Assembly (NCBI RefSeq): GCF_000407565.1
Contig: NZ_ASWI01000003.1
Location: 931,501 to 995,500 of the forward strand
Origin: Enterococcus cecorum DSM 20682 = ATCC 43198
GTDB taxonomy: Bacteria > Bacillota > Bacilli > Lactobacillales > Enterococcaceae
Reading direction: 5' to 3'
DNA: 64,000 bases
Notes under the pieces: generated by a model
The model's database searches: none
What the model was told of the DNA's origin: nothing
Seen by the model: only the letters and a program-made list of their open reading frames with translations
Position numbers and translations under genes: made by a program
Shown: piece after piece, positions 21,807 through 30,388 of the stretch
Layout of the letters: each line of letters starts with the position of its first letter
How positions within the stretch are numbered: position 1 is the stretch's first letter

Positions 21807-22961
21807 TTATTGATTTAATTCTTTCATTAATTGACGGTAACATTCCACGCCGCCGAGTAAATATTCTTCATTAAATTGTAGTTGATCGCTGTGTAAAGGA
21901 TGTGTATAGCCTAATGCTTCATTGCGAATACCTACGAAGAAAAAGAGACTCGGCACCTTTTGCTGATACATTGAGAAGTCTTCAGCGAGCATGTAAGGTG
22001 GGGTCGTTACATAGCTATCCCCAACAATTTTTTCTAAGGCTGCGACCATTTGTGCATCATTATCTACCACACGATACATATGATTAAAAGTCACTTCAGC
22101 TTCACAACCATATCCTTTGGCGATGTTTTGCGCAATTTCTTCAATACGACGGGTCATCGTTTCATAAACTTCATCGCTAAATGCGCGCATCGTTCCTTCA
22201 ATTTTGACTTCTTGGGCAATAATATTCATCGCATCGCCACCGGTAATCTTACCAAAAGTGAGGACGGCTGAATCCATTGGCGAAAGATTTCGCGAAATAA
22301 TTGTATGTAGTCCTGAAATCACCGCGCTAGTAGCAACAATCGCATCAGCCCCGATTTGTGGTTGCGCCCCGTGAGCACTCTTACCTTTGATTGTGATGTA
22401 GACCTCGCCATTTCTTGCCATCATTGGTCCTTTACGACAGGCGATGACACCTTCGTCAAATTCTGGAAAGACGTGTAAGCCAATCATTTGTTCAATACCG
22501 TATTTTTCAAATAGTCCCGCATCAATTAAAAGTTGGGCACCGCCAGGACCTTCTTCAGCTGGTTGAAAGACTAAGACGATGGTACCGATAATTTCTTGCG
22601 GATGTGTGGCAAGATATTGTGCAAAGCCTAGCATGGTAGCCATATGTCCATCATGACCACAAGCATGCATCTTACCAGGATGAGTGCTTTGAAAGGCTAA
22701 GTCAGTATTTTCAGTAATCGGTAAAGCATCGATATCGGTACGAAAGCCTAATGTCTTGCCTTCTTTGGTGCCTTTGAAGATTGCGACTAACCCGGTGTCT
22801 AATATTTCATGGATTTCAATATTGGGTAAGTATTGTAAAAAATTGTATAAATATTCTTTTGTTTTATATTCGGATAAGCCTAATTCAGGAATTTGATGAA
22901 GCGCGCGTCGATGTTTCGTCACGAGGTCTTTGAGTTGCGCTACGTCTTGAGAAATTAACAT
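21807..22961 (-). CDS. M20 amidohydrolase, probable N-acetyldiaminopimelate deacetylase
   Basis: This 384-residue M20/ArgE-like metallohydrolase has the metal-site motifs HACGHDGHMATMLG, PAEEGPGGA and AEDFSMY, plus a dimerisation domain with KGKSAHGAQPQ. The family includes hippurate and amino-acid deacylases. Position as first gene of the lysA-dapF operon, and a dapH acetyltransferase in the divergent operon, point to removal of the acetyl group from N-acetyl-LL-DAP. That specificity is inference from context. It has a GGAGG site 8 bases before ATG. Confidence 0.85.
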   Translation of the reverse strand: MLISQDVAQLKDLVTKHRRALHQIPELGLSEYKTKEYLYNFLQYLPNIEIHEILDTGLVAIFKGTKEGKTLGFRTDIDALPITENTDLAFQSTHPGKMHACGHDGHMATMLGFAQYLATHPQEIIGTIVLVFQPAEEGPGGAQLLIDAGLFEKYGIEQMIGLHVFPEFDEGVIACRKGPMMARNGEVYITIKGKSAHGAQPQIGADAIVATSAVISGLHTIISRNLSPMDSAVLTFGKITGGDAMNIIAQEVKIEGTMRAFSDEVYETMTRRIEEIAQNIAKGYGCEAEVTFNHMYRVVDNDAQMVAALEKIVGDSYVTTPPYMLAEDFSMYQQKVPSLFFFVGIRNEALGYTHPLHSDQLQFNEEYLLGGVECYRQLMKELNQ

Positions 22962-23085
22962 TTTTATGCAAACCTCCTTAGGGATTTTTCTTGTGATATA
23001 TTCATTAGCATATTAATTATTAAGATTGAATGCAACTAACCTGCTTATTTTTGAAAAATTTTTTGCAGAAATTAGTGAATATTCC

Positions 23086-23115
23086 TTGCTAAGTATTTAC
23101 ATTATATAATATAAT
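23086..23115 (+). promoter_or_regulatory. Promoter for the dapA-dapB-dapH operon
   Basis: TTGCTA (23086-23091), 18 bases, TATAAT (23110-23115). The leader to dapA is about 95 bases, too short for a lysine riboswitch, and no such fold is visible. Confidence 0.55.
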
Positions 23116-23216
23116 TAGAGCAATTCATATTGTTTTGTTAGTATTTTTTCATTTTATTGTCTGAAAACTAATGAAAATGAACAATTAATGATAAATTTGA
23201 AAGGAAGTGTCAAAAA

Positions 23217-24098
23217 GTGGCAATTTTTACAGGTGCAGGAATCGCGCTGATTACCCCAATGTTAGCAGATGGAACGGTGGATTTCGATAAGTTAAAAGAG
23301 CTAGCTGAATGGCATGTACAACAAGGAGCCGACGCCATTATCGCGTGTGGTACAACAGGAGAAGCTTCAACTTTAGACGATCAAGAACATATCGCCGTGA
23401 TTGAGGCAGTGGTCAAACAAGTAAATGGCCGTATCCCAGTAATTGGTGGGACAGGTTCCAATAATACCCAACACGGGATTGAATTATCTCAAGCAGCCCA
23501 AAGAGTGGGGGCCGATGCATTATTGGTTGTGACACCATATTATAATAAAGCAACGAAGAAAAGCATTATCAAACACTATCAAGCAATTTGTGCCAGTGTT
23601 GATTTACCAGTTATTTTATACTCAGTGGCTTCACGGACAGGGATGAATTTAACACCGGCAATTGTCAAAGAGTTAAAAGAAATTCCTAATGTCGTCGGTA
23701 TTAAAGAAGCAAGTGGCGATATTTCACAGATTGTAGAGATTGCGCGTCTGGTTGATGAGGACTTTGCGCTTTATTCAGGAAATGATGATCAAGTTCTTCC
23801 ATTATTGTCTGTGGGTGGTTCAGGTGTGATTTCTACGATTGGTAATATTGCACCAAAACAAACTTCGCAAATGGTGCATGATTATTTAGAAGGTCAAACA
23901 AAAGCAGCCTTAGCCGTACAATTAGCACAAAAACCATTAATTGATGCGATTTTTAGCGAGGTTAATCCAGTGCCGATTAAAAAAGCAGTCGGTATGCTTA
24001 AAGGCTATGATACCTACTATCGCTTACCACTAGACCAACCAGAAGAAAAAACGGTCGAATTATTAGCCAAAGAAATGAAAAATTATGGTTTGTTATAA
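23217..24098 (+). CDS. dapA: 4-hydroxy-tetrahydrodipicolinate synthase
   Basis: This 293-residue aldolase-fold enzyme condenses pyruvate and aspartate semialdehyde. The Schiff-base lysine is K163 in GIKEASGD, Y135 lies in LYSVASRTG, and the GTTGE motif is at residues 45-49. The start is GTG behind AAAGGAAGTG. It opens the rightward operon dapA-dapB-dapH, divergent from the deacetylase-lysA-dapF operon. Confidence 0.96.
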   Translation: MAIFTGAGIALITPMLADGTVDFDKLKELAEWHVQQGADAIIACGTTGEASTLDDQEHIAVIEAVVKQVNGRIPVIGGTGSNNTQHGIELSQAAQRVGADALLVVTPYYNKATKKSIIKHYQAICASVDLPVILYSVASRTGMNLTPAIVKELKEIPNVVGIKEASGDISQIVEIARLVDEDFALYSGNDDQVLPLLSVGGSGVISTIGNIAPKQTSQMVHDYLEGQTKAALAVQLAQKPLIDAIFSEVNPVPIKKAVGMLKGYDTYYRLPLDQPEEKTVELLAKEMKNYGLL

Positions 24099-24128
24099 CT
24101 CATCAATCGCGTTAGAAAGGGTGAAAAC

Positions 24129-24887
24129 ATGCTAAAAATTATTTTAAGTGGTTGTCATGGTAAGATGGGGAAAGTCTTACAGTCCATGATTGCGGCTAAA
24201 GAAGAAATGACGGTCGTAGCTGGCATTGATCAAAATACGGATTTACCTAGTGATTTTCCAGTTTATGCGCAGTTAGCACAAGTCCAAGAAACAGCAGATG
24301 TTGTGATTGATTTTTCACACTTTTCAGCTGTGGCGCAGTTAGTTAATGATGCCAAAGCGTTACACTTGCCAGTTGTTGTTGCTACTACAGGATTAACGCC
24401 AGACATTCAAGCAACGATTGACCAAGCAAGTGAAGAGATAGCGATTTTTCAGTCAGCGAACATGTCTTTAGGGATTAATGTCTTGATTAAGGCCTTGCAA
24501 GCAGTGACACCAATTTTAGAAAAAGATTATGATATTGAAATGATTGAAAAACATCATAATCAGAAAAAAGATTCACCGAGTGGAACGGCTTTATTATTGG
24601 CGGATAGCATCAATGAAGTTTGTCAGGAGAAAAAAGAATATATCTGTGACCGCACGCCTAAAGATGAAGCGCGCAAAACGAGTGAATTAGGGATTTCAGT
24701 GGTTCGCGGAGGCACGATTCCTGGTGAGCATATCGTGATTTATGCGGGTGAAGATGAGATTTTAGAATTTAAACACACCGCTTTATCACGCAATATTTTT
24801 GCCAAAGGTGCCCTTGAAGCAGCCGAATTTCTTGCCAAACAGCCAAGTGGCAAATATAATATGGCTGATTTAGTGAATCAAAATTAA
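24129..24887 (+). CDS. dapB: 4-hydroxy-tetrahydrodipicolinate reductase
   Basis: This 252-residue reductase has the nucleotide-binding motif GCHGKMGK (residues 8-15) and the substrate motif [15 protein letters not shown]. It reduces the DapA product to tetrahydrodipicolinate. It lies 30 bases after dapA, has an AGAAAGG site, and is followed 19 bases later by dapH. Confidence 0.96.
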   Translation: MLKIILSGCHGKMGKVLQSMIAAKEEMTVVAGIDQNTDLPSDFPVYAQLAQVQETADVVIDFSHFSAVAQLVNDAKALHLPVVVATTGLTPDIQATIDQASEEIAIFQSANMSLGINVLIKALQAVTPILEKDYDIEMIEKHHNQKKDSPSGTALLLADSINEVCQEKKEYICDRTPKDEARKTSELGISVVRGGTIPGEHIVIYAGEDEILEFKHTALSRNIFAKGALEAAEFLAKQPSGKYNMADLVNQN

Positions 24888-24906
24888 GAATTTATCGAGG
24901 TGGAAA

Positions 24907-25620
24907 ATGTCAGAATTACAATTTACCGATCCATATATGTTAGCAAAATATATTAAGGATGCAACGAAACAAACGCCAGTCAAAGCCTATGTTCAAGGTG
25001 ATTTATCTGGTGTGACGAGTGATGAAGTGAAAATTTTTGGTGAAGGGAATTTTCATTTTGTGATTGGCGATGCAGATAAAGTAGCCGCCTTTTTAGATGC
25101 GCATCAAGATAAGATTACGGATTCTTATTTAGAAAATGACCGCCGCAATTCTGCTGTCCCACTATTAGACTTAACCAAAGTGGACGCTCGAATTGAACCA
25201 GGGGCGTTTATCCGTGACCAGGCTGTTATCGGAAAAAATGCTGTCGTCATGATGGGCGCCGTGATTAATATTGGTGCCGTAGTAGGCGAAGAGACCATGA
25301 TTGATATGGGAGCCATTTTAGGTGCACGCGCGACAGTAGGAAAACGTGCGCATATTGGTGCGGGGGCTGTGTTGGCCGGCGTCTTAGAACCACCTTCAGC
25401 AAGTCCAGTGATTGTGGAAGACAATGTGTTAGTCGGCGCCAATGCAGTTGTACTAGAAGGGGTACGCATTGGTGAAGGTGCAGTGGTTGCTGCGGGTGCT
25501 GTCGTAACTGAAGATGTGCCAGCTGGTGCGGTAGTTGCGGGTAGTCCTGCCAAAATCATCAAAATGAAAGACGAAAAAACGATTAGCAAAACGGAATTTC
25601 TAGATGATTTACGTAAATAA
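24907..25620 (+). CDS. dapH: Tetrahydrodipicolinate N-acetyltransferase
   Basis: This 237-residue protein has an N-terminal alpha domain (residues ~1-85) followed by left-handed beta-helix hexapeptide repeats ([19 protein letters not shown] onwards) and the active-site region [15 protein letters not shown]. The length fits DapH (acetyl) rather than the longer DapD (succinyl). It commits the cell to the acetylated DAP branch. It is the last gene of the operon and is followed by a terminator. Confidence 0.94.
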   Translation: MSELQFTDPYMLAKYIKDATKQTPVKAYVQGDLSGVTSDEVKIFGEGNFHFVIGDADKVAAFLDAHQDKITDSYLENDRRNSAVPLLDLTKVDARIEPGAFIRDQAVIGKNAVVMMGAVINIGAVVGEETMIDMGAILGARATVGKRAHIGAGAVLAGVLEPPSASPVIVEDNVLVGANAVVLEGVRIGEGAVVAAGAVVTEDVPAGAVVAGSPAKIIKMKDEKTISKTEFLDDLRK

Positions 25621-25628
25621 AGTGGTTG

Positions 25629-25665
25629 AGGTCAAGTAGAAAAGTGGCTACTTGACCTTCTTTTT
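25629..25665 (+). terminator. Terminator after dapH
   Basis: Perfect 11-bp arms AGGTCAAGTAG (25629-25639) and complement (25648-25658), then TTCTTTTT. Confidence 0.85.
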
Positions 25666-25817
25666 ATATCAGTTACCAGCAGAAGTAGCAAAAGGTTATA
25701 GATAGGCAGATTAGATAACGCAAAGAATTTAAGTCGGAAATAAATTTTCTTTGCAAGTCACCACGTTTTCAAGTATATTAGAAATTAGGAAAAATAAAAC
25801 AACTTTAGGAGGAATTT

Positions 25818-26150
25818 ATGTCTCTACCAAAATGTCCAATGTGTCAATCAGAATATACTTATGAGGATCGTGGGTTGTTGATTTGCCCTGAATGCGGTCA
25901 TGAATGGTCACCAGAAGATTCAGTTCAAGAAGAAGGCTTAGTCGTCCTTGATGCAAATGGCAATCAATTACAAGATGGCGATACAGTCACTGTGATTAAG
26001 GATTTAAAAGTCAAAGGAGCAAGTGGTGCGATTAAACAAGGAACTAAGGTCAAAAACATCCGCTTAGTAGAAGGCGACCATAACATTGACTGCAAAGTTG
26101 ATGGCTTTGGTGCGATGAAATTAAAATCAGAATTTGTGAAGAAACTATAA
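25818..26150 (+). CDS. PhnA/YjdM-type zinc-ribbon protein
   Basis: This 110-residue protein has an N-terminal zinc ribbon (CPMCQSEY and CPECGHEW, cysteines near residues 6, 9, 25 and 28). A C-terminal beta domain contains [23 protein letters not shown], the common PhnA/YjdM core. Despite the historical phosphonate label, its role is not established. It is a single gene with a strong AGGAGG site. Confidence 0.9.
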   Translation: MSLPKCPMCQSEYTYEDRGLLICPECGHEWSPEDSVQEEGLVVLDANGNQLQDGDTVTVIKDLKVKGASGAIKQGTKVKNIRLVEGDHNIDCKVDGFGAMKLKSEFVKKL

Positions 26151-26226
26151 TCTTTCAAAAGCTGTTTACAAATTTTTCATACTTTTTTGGTAAACTATTC
26201 TTGAAAATTGATACGAGGTGAAAGGA

Positions 26227-26937
26227 ATGTATGGAATGTATCCGATGGGGTTTTTCTTTGATCCCACCTATATTTTAGTGATTATCGGAATTATGCTATC
26301 CATGGCGGCTTCGGCTTATGTGAATAGTACTTACCGTAAATATGACGAGGTTTTGAGTAAAAAAGGGGTTACCGGGACGCAAGCTGCGCAGTATATCTTA
26401 CAAAGTCAAGGTATTCATAATGTGGGGGTGCAAGGGATTGCGGGCGATTTGACCGATAATTATAATGCCCAAACGAAGATGTTGAGTTTATCCCAAGCTA
26501 CAGCGCAATCGACTTCTGTTGCGGCAATTGGTGTGGCTGCTCATGAATGTGGTCATGCTGTACAAGATGCGAAAAATTATTTTCCATTGCGTTTGCGGGC
26601 AGGCATTGTACCGATTGTCAATATTGGTTCGGCTTTGTCTATCCCATTGATTTTAATCGGGATTTTATTACGTGGGCAATTTTTGATTAACTTAGGCTTA
26701 ATTGCATTTGCGTTAGTCTTTATTTTCCAATTAGTCACGTTGCCTGTCGAATTTGATGCTTCAAGAAGAGCGATTCAAATTTTAAGTGAAGGTGGCTTAT
26801 TGGCTGAAGATGAATTGCCTATGGTGAAAAAAGTCTTAACCGCCGCTGCTTTAACTTATGTGGCTGCTGCAGTGAGTACCTTACTTCAATTATTACGTTT
26901 ATTTATTCTTTTTGGAAATAACAATCGCGACGACTAA
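26227..26937 (+). CDS. YugP-type membrane zinc metallopeptidase
   Basis: The 236-residue membrane protein has an N-terminal transmembrane segment. The zinc motif HECGHAVQ (residues ~100-107) sits in AAIGVAAHECGHAVQDA, and two further hydrophobic segments follow (~125-175). This is the Zn_peptidase_2 family (YugP), whose substrate is unknown. ATG 26227 has GAGGTG 6 bases upstream; GTG 26218 lies inside that site. It stands alone between two short genes. Confidence 0.88.
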   Translation: MYGMYPMGFFFDPTYILVIIGIMLSMAASAYVNSTYRKYDEVLSKKGVTGTQAAQYILQSQGIHNVGVQGIAGDLTDNYNAQTKMLSLSQATAQSTSVAAIGVAAHECGHAVQDAKNYFPLRLRAGIVPIVNIGSALSIPLILIGILLRGQFLINLGLIAFALVFIFQLVTLPVEFDASRRAIQILSEGGLLAEDELPMVKKVLTAAALTYVAAAVSTLLQLLRLFILFGNNNRDD

Positions 26938-27037
26938 AAGACAACTCTTAGAATTTGTCTCAAATCGTTGTATAATCGATGAAAATGTTTTCTAAATGTG
27001 CTAAAATAAAGACAAAAGAAGAATTGGAGTGATGGTT

Positions 27038-27382
27038 ATGAAAACATCTACAAAAATTGCCTTAGGTGTCAGTACTACTTTGGTAGCTGGGGTGATTACT
27101 TCAGCGATTGTGGCCGATAAAATTATCACAAAGGTTAAAAAAGTTCAAAACCGCAAAAAAGTGAAAAAATTTGTGGACGATAAGTTAAATGGCAATGCTT
27201 TTGTTGGCGATATGGTGGACCGTCTAAGTGATAAAGATATTGAATCATTAATCAACATCGGTAAAAAAATCGGTGAAGGTCAAGAACAGTTATCTACTTA
27301 TGGCGAATCAGTCAAAAATGCGACGAGCCAAGCCAAAGATAAAGTAGGTTCAGTCATTAAACAAATCAAAATCAAATATTAG
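27038..27382 (+). CDS. Small single-pass membrane protein, YtxH-like
   Basis: This protein has about 114 residues, with an N-terminal hydrophobic segment (residues ~7-28, ALGVSTTLVAGVITSAIVA). A basic stretch follows (KVKKVQNRKKVKK) and then an amphipathic helical tail. The layout resembles YtxH-type gas-vesicle-like stress proteins, but I do not recognise the family firmly. The start at 27038 has TTGGAG 8 bases upstream; two nearer start codons are too close to it. Confidence 0.7.
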   Translation: MKTSTKIALGVSTTLVAGVITSAIVADKIITKVKKVQNRKKVKKFVDDKLNGNAFVGDMVDRLSDKDIESLINIGKKIGEGQEQLSTYGESVKNATSQAKDKVGSVIKQIKIKY

Positions 27383-27442
27383 TACAGATAGTCTCAAGAA
27401 TTGCTCTTGGGACTTTTCTTAATAAGAAGTTAGGATGAGAAA

Positions 27443-27967
27443 ATGGAAAAAAGGAGCAGTCTGACCCAAGAACAAAAAGAGTATTTCATGCAAGAAGCCA
27501 TTAAAGAAGCCAAAAAAGCGGAACAAATGGCAGAAGTTCCCATCGGAGCGGTCGTGGTTTATCAAGGTGAAATCATAGGGCGCGGACATAATCAAAGAGA
27601 AACGCAGCAACAAGCCACCGCCCATGCAGAGATGTTTGCCATTCAAGAGGCTTGTGAAAAGGTCGGTAGTTGGCGTTTAGAGAGCAGTCAATTATTTGTG
27701 ACTTTAGAGCCTTGTGTAATGTGTAGCGGGGCCATTCAGTTAGCCCGTGTCGAAGAAATCTATTTCGGGGCATTTGATCCAAAAGGTGGGGCATGTGGTT
27801 CTTTATTAAATATCGCCACGGATGAACGTTTTAATCATTGGAGCTATGTCGAGTCAGGTATTTTAGCTGAGGAATGTGGCCAGTTATTATCGCAATTTTT
27901 TAAAAAGCTAAGAGAAGCAAAAAAATTACGAAAAAAGGCTAGTCATTCACCAGAAAATAGTATATAA
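27443..27967 (+). CDS. tadA: tRNA(Arg) adenosine-34 deaminase TadA
   Basis: This 174-residue cytidine-deaminase-fold enzyme has zinc ligands H61 (HAE, with catalytic E63) and C91/C94 in PCVMC. It converts A34 to inosine in tRNA-Arg(ACG). The C-terminal basic extension KKLREAKKLRKKA is typical. The SRP RNA gene follows at once, as in many Firmicutes. Confidence 0.95.
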   Translation: MEKRSSLTQEQKEYFMQEAIKEAKKAEQMAEVPIGAVVVYQGEIIGRGHNQRETQQQATAHAEMFAIQEACEKVGSWRLESSQLFVTLEPCVMCSGAIQLARVEEIYFGAFDPKGGACGSLLNIATDERFNHWSYVESGILAEECGQLLSQFFKKLREAKKLRKKASHSPENSI

Positions 27968-27968
27968 T
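27963..27968 (+). promoter_or_regulatory. -10 box of the SRP RNA promoter, overlapping the tadA end
   Basis: TATAAT at 27963-27968, with a weak TAGTCA at 27940-27945 after a 17-base spacer. The box overlaps the last tadA codons and stop, placing the RNA start near 27974. Confidence 0.55.
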
Positions 27969-27971
27969 AGG

Positions 27972-28067
27972 TCTTGCCGTTATGGCTAGGACAATGGGAA
28001 GCTTGTGAAGCGTGTCAGGTCTGGAAGGAAGCAGCACTAAGCATGTCTTTCCATGTGTCTGATTGAT
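27972..28067 (+). ncRNA. ffs: Signal recognition particle RNA (small bacterial SRP RNA)
   Basis: The conserved helix-8 tip GTCAGGTCTGGAAGGAAGC followed by AGCACTAAG is diagnostic. Flanking sequences pair into the long SRP hairpin, so this is the short form without the Alu domain. It partners with Ffh, encoded at 44 kb in this window. The usual downstream dnaX is absent. Ends are estimated. Confidence 0.92.
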
Positions 28068-28068
28068 T

Positions 28069-28098
28069 ACATCAGTATTGACTGGTGTATTTTTTTTA
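28069..28098 (+). terminator. Terminator of the SRP RNA gene
   Basis: A 7-bp stem with one wobble (28069-28075 with 28082-28088) followed by nine T's. Confidence 0.65.
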
Positions 28099-28171
28099 CC
28101 TTCAAAGTGATTTTTTGAAAGACTTCTTTATGTTTTGTTTAAATCAAGGTTTAAAATGATGAATGCTAAAT

Positions 28172-28210
28172 AACGCCACCAAATCAAGTTAGATTAAGTG
28201 GCGTTTTTTA
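28172..28210. terminator. Hairpin between SRP RNA and the leftward hypothetical gene
   Basis: AACGCCAC (28172-28179) and GTGGCGTT (28198-28205) with six T's on the + strand. It can end read-through from the left and possibly the leftward gene. Confidence 0.7.
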
Positions 28211-28220
28211 TGCATCGTGC

Positions 28221-28571
28221 TTATTCTTTGATTTTTACTGTAAGCTGATTGTTGGTATTTTTGGTGATGTAAACGTTAAATGTTTTTTTAAAAGCATACT
28301 CATAATAACCTGAAATGCAGTGTTCTTTTGTTGAATTTTTATTTTTGATTTGAAGCGTAATATGACCAGAAAAATTTTGGGGTATCTTTATCTTTTTCTT
28401 TGCTTGGAAGCTTTGATTGACATTTCCACGAAACTTTACTATCATATCAGTCAAGGATAAATTTGTATGATTTGTGATAGAGATAGTATTGTCTTTTCCA
28501 TGATTGTATATAAAATAACCACCCAAAAATGCAATAATGAATACTACCCATATGATTACTTTTTTCTTCAT
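28221..28571 (-). CDS. Hypothetical membrane-anchored or secreted small protein
   Basis: This 116-residue protein starts MKKKVIIWVVFIIAFLGGYFI, an uncleaved signal anchor. An extracytoplasmic beta-rich, basic domain follows (KKKIKIPQNFSGHITLQIK, then YITKNTNNQLTVKIKE). No family is recognised. ATG 28571 is preceded by GGCGGTG; an upstream in-frame start at 28616 has no site. It is a single gene between terminators. Confidence 0.6.
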   Translation of the reverse strand: MKKKVIIWVVFIIAFLGGYFIYNHGKDNTISITNHTNLSLTDMIVKFRGNVNQSFQAKKKIKIPQNFSGHITLQIKNKNSTKEHCISGYYEYAFKKTFNVYITKNTNNQLTVKIKE

Positions 28572-28871
28572 GTTTTCACCGCCTATACTGATTTGAACGC
28601 ATCCTTTTTTTAGCAATTCATTTTTTCGACTGTCTTTTTAATTTTAATGCCCAAAATAACTCTCTTCTCAGTATAACATTTTTGTAGAAGAAAAAAATTT
28701 TATGATAGCTGTCATATAATGAATGGAAGTTTTTTGTCTAAAAGTGATTGTTCTATTAGTGGAAAATCATTACTTTCTTTATTTTGTTGTCAGCATTAGA
28801 ATGGTTCGCTTGTTGAAAAGACAAGAGGAATGTCTGGCCGTCATGAAAGAAGAATAAATATGATTTTTCCT

Positions 28872-28936
28872 TTGCAAATGATTATGATTGTATGGTATAA
28901 TTTTTGTCATTGCTGTAAGTTTTCAGCAATATTTTT
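28872..28936 (+). promoter_or_regulatory. Promoter and terminator-like leader hairpin of the MFS gene
   Basis: TTGCAA (28872-28877), 18 bases, TATAAT (28896-28901). The transcript would begin near 28908 and immediately fold ATTGCTG (28909-28915) with CAGCAAT (28924-28930), followed by five U's (28932-28936). This looks like an early attenuator. The rest of 28617-28871 shows no gene. Confidence 0.55.
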
Positions 28937-28966
28937 GCAAATAGATTTGATGGAAGGATGACAGAA

Positions 28967-30154
28967 ATGAAAGGGAAAAACCTTACCCTGAATTATAGTC
29001 TTCTACAAGGTAGCTATTGGATGAGTTATTGTGCCTTGTATAGTTTTGCGACAGTTTATCTTTTATCAAAAGGCTTTAATAGTGCGATGATAGGGATGAT
29101 TGTGGCTGGTAGTAACATTTTAAGTAGTGTATTACAACCTTATGTTTCAACTTTGGCCGATCAAGCGAAGAAATTAAGTATTCGGCAAATTATTTTAATG
29201 GTAGCAGCTGTATTGGCTATTTTATTAGCAGGCTTAACGATTGTGCCTAGCCAACTTTTACTTGTAGGTCTTTTATTTATTTTTGCCAATATTTTCTTAC
29301 AGGTGTTACAACCCTTAATCAATGCGATGAGTTTTTACTATATTCGTCATGGCATGAAAATTGACTTCGGTTTAGCCCGTGGAACAGGTTCGCTAGCTTT
29401 TGCGATTCTTTCAAGTATTTTAGGATATTTATTATCAAAATTCGCGAGTTGGGTCATTCCGTTTAGTAGTTTAATTTGCGTGGGACTGATCGTATTATTG
29501 ATGTTGAGTTTCCCGATGATTCAAAAGATGAGCGAAGAAGTAGCACACGATGAAAATCCTAACCATGTGCCTGGTGGTTCCTTCATGTATTTTATCAAGG
29601 AATATCCAAGTTTTTGCTTTGTCTTAATTGGTAGCACTTGCTTATTTATCTATCATAATATGTTTAACGGTTATTTAATCCAAGTGGTAGAAGCCTTGCA
29701 TGGGACTTCAAAAGAGTTAGGAACAACGATGTCACTTGCGGCGATGGTTGAGATTCCGACCATGTTCTTATTTTCAAAGATTGTAGCCAAATATAGCAGT
29801 CATAAGTTATTGGTTTTTGCAAGTATTATGTTTACGGTTAAAGCGATTGCGACGATTTTTGCAGTCAATATTCCGATATTATATGCGACTCAAATTTTCC
29901 AAATGTTTGCTTTTGCGCTATTCACCCCAGCATCTGTCTATTACACCAATCAAATGATGAAACCGCAAGACCAATTCAAAGGCCAAGCTTACCTGACAAT
30001 GACCATTACCATGGGTGGGGTGCTTGGAAGTCTGTTAGGTGGTTTTATCCTTCAATATAGCAGCGTGTCAATGATGTTGATTGTCTGTGCGATTGTTTCA
30101 GCGATTGGGACTTTCTTTGTAGCAAAATTTGCGAAAGAAGTAAAAAATGCTTAA
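28967..30154 (+). CDS. MFS transporter, LacY/NHS-like subgroup
   Basis: This protein of about 395 residues has twelve hydrophobic segments. Its start resembles the sugar/nucleoside-H+ symporter branch of the major facilitator family (GSYWMSYCALYSFATVYLLSKGFNSAMIGMI; also ARGTGSLAFAILSSILGYLL). The substrate cannot be read from sequence. ATG 28967 lies 9 bases after GGAAGG; ATG 28958 abuts that site. It is a single-gene unit with its own promoter, a leader hairpin and a terminator. Confidence 0.85.
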   Translation: MKGKNLTLNYSLLQGSYWMSYCALYSFATVYLLSKGFNSAMIGMIVAGSNILSSVLQPYVSTLADQAKKLSIRQIILMVAAVLAILLAGLTIVPSQLLLVGLLFIFANIFLQVLQPLINAMSFYYIRHGMKIDFGLARGTGSLAFAILSSILGYLLSKFASWVIPFSSLICVGLIVLLMLSFPMIQKMSEEVAHDENPNHVPGGSFMYFIKEYPSFCFVLIGSTCLFIYHNMFNGYLIQVVEALHGTSKELGTTMSLAAMVEIPTMFLFSKIVAKYSSHKLLVFASIMFTVKAIATIFAVNIPILYATQIFQMFAFALFTPASVYYTNQMMKPQDQFKGQAYLTMTITMGGVLGSLLGGFILQYSSVSMMLIVCAIVSAIGTFFVAKFAKEVKNA

Positions 30155-30166
30155 ATCTTATCTTGA

Positions 30167-30200
30167 AAAGTGAGTTTCTTTTTAGAGGCTCACTTTTTTT
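30167..30200 (+). terminator. Terminator after the MFS gene
   Basis: AAAGTGAG (30167-30174) and CTCACTTT (30189-30196) with a T-run. Confidence 0.8.
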
Positions 30201-30231
30201 GCTTCATTTATCCATTGGTAAAAAATAGGGC

Positions 30232-30260
30232 TTGTCTTTTAATCTAAAATTCGCTATGCT
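30232..30260 (+). promoter_or_regulatory. Promoter of the preQ1-regulated operon
   Basis: TTGTCT (30232-30237), 17 bases, TATGCT (30255-30260), about 30 bases before the riboswitch aptamer. Confidence 0.6.
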
Positions 30261-30293
30261 TGATTCGTGCATTGAAATCAAGGTCAACTTGGA

Positions 30294-30326
30294 CTGGTTC
30301 GAGAACTTCCCAGGATAAAAAACTAA
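30294..30326 (+). promoter_or_regulatory. PreQ1 class I riboswitch aptamer
   Basis: CTGG (30294-30297) pairs with CCAG (30310-30313) around the loop TTCGAGAACTTC. The A-rich tail GATAAAAAACTAA (30314-30326) follows. This matches the small preQ1-I pseudoknot: a short P1, a C-rich loop and a conserved AUAAAAAACUA tail. It lies between a good promoter and the nucleoside hydrolase start. A U-run follows at 30342-30349, but I cannot define the expression platform with confidence. Confidence 0.8.
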
Positions 30327-30388
30327 GAATCTCAGAAACTCTTTTTTTTGTCAAAGAAAAAGAGAATATTATGAAAGGGGTTGGAGAG

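Noticed and set aside
22962-23216. Lysine riboswitch between the two divergent lysine operons
   Set aside because: The leader after the predicted dapA promoter is about 95 bases and shows no multi-helix L-box pattern. The opposite leader is also too short.
25125-25589. 154-codon minus-strand frame opposite dapH
   Set aside because: It is the low-complexity complement (Ala/Pro/Thr-rich) of the hexapeptide repeats of dapH, without a ribosome binding site.
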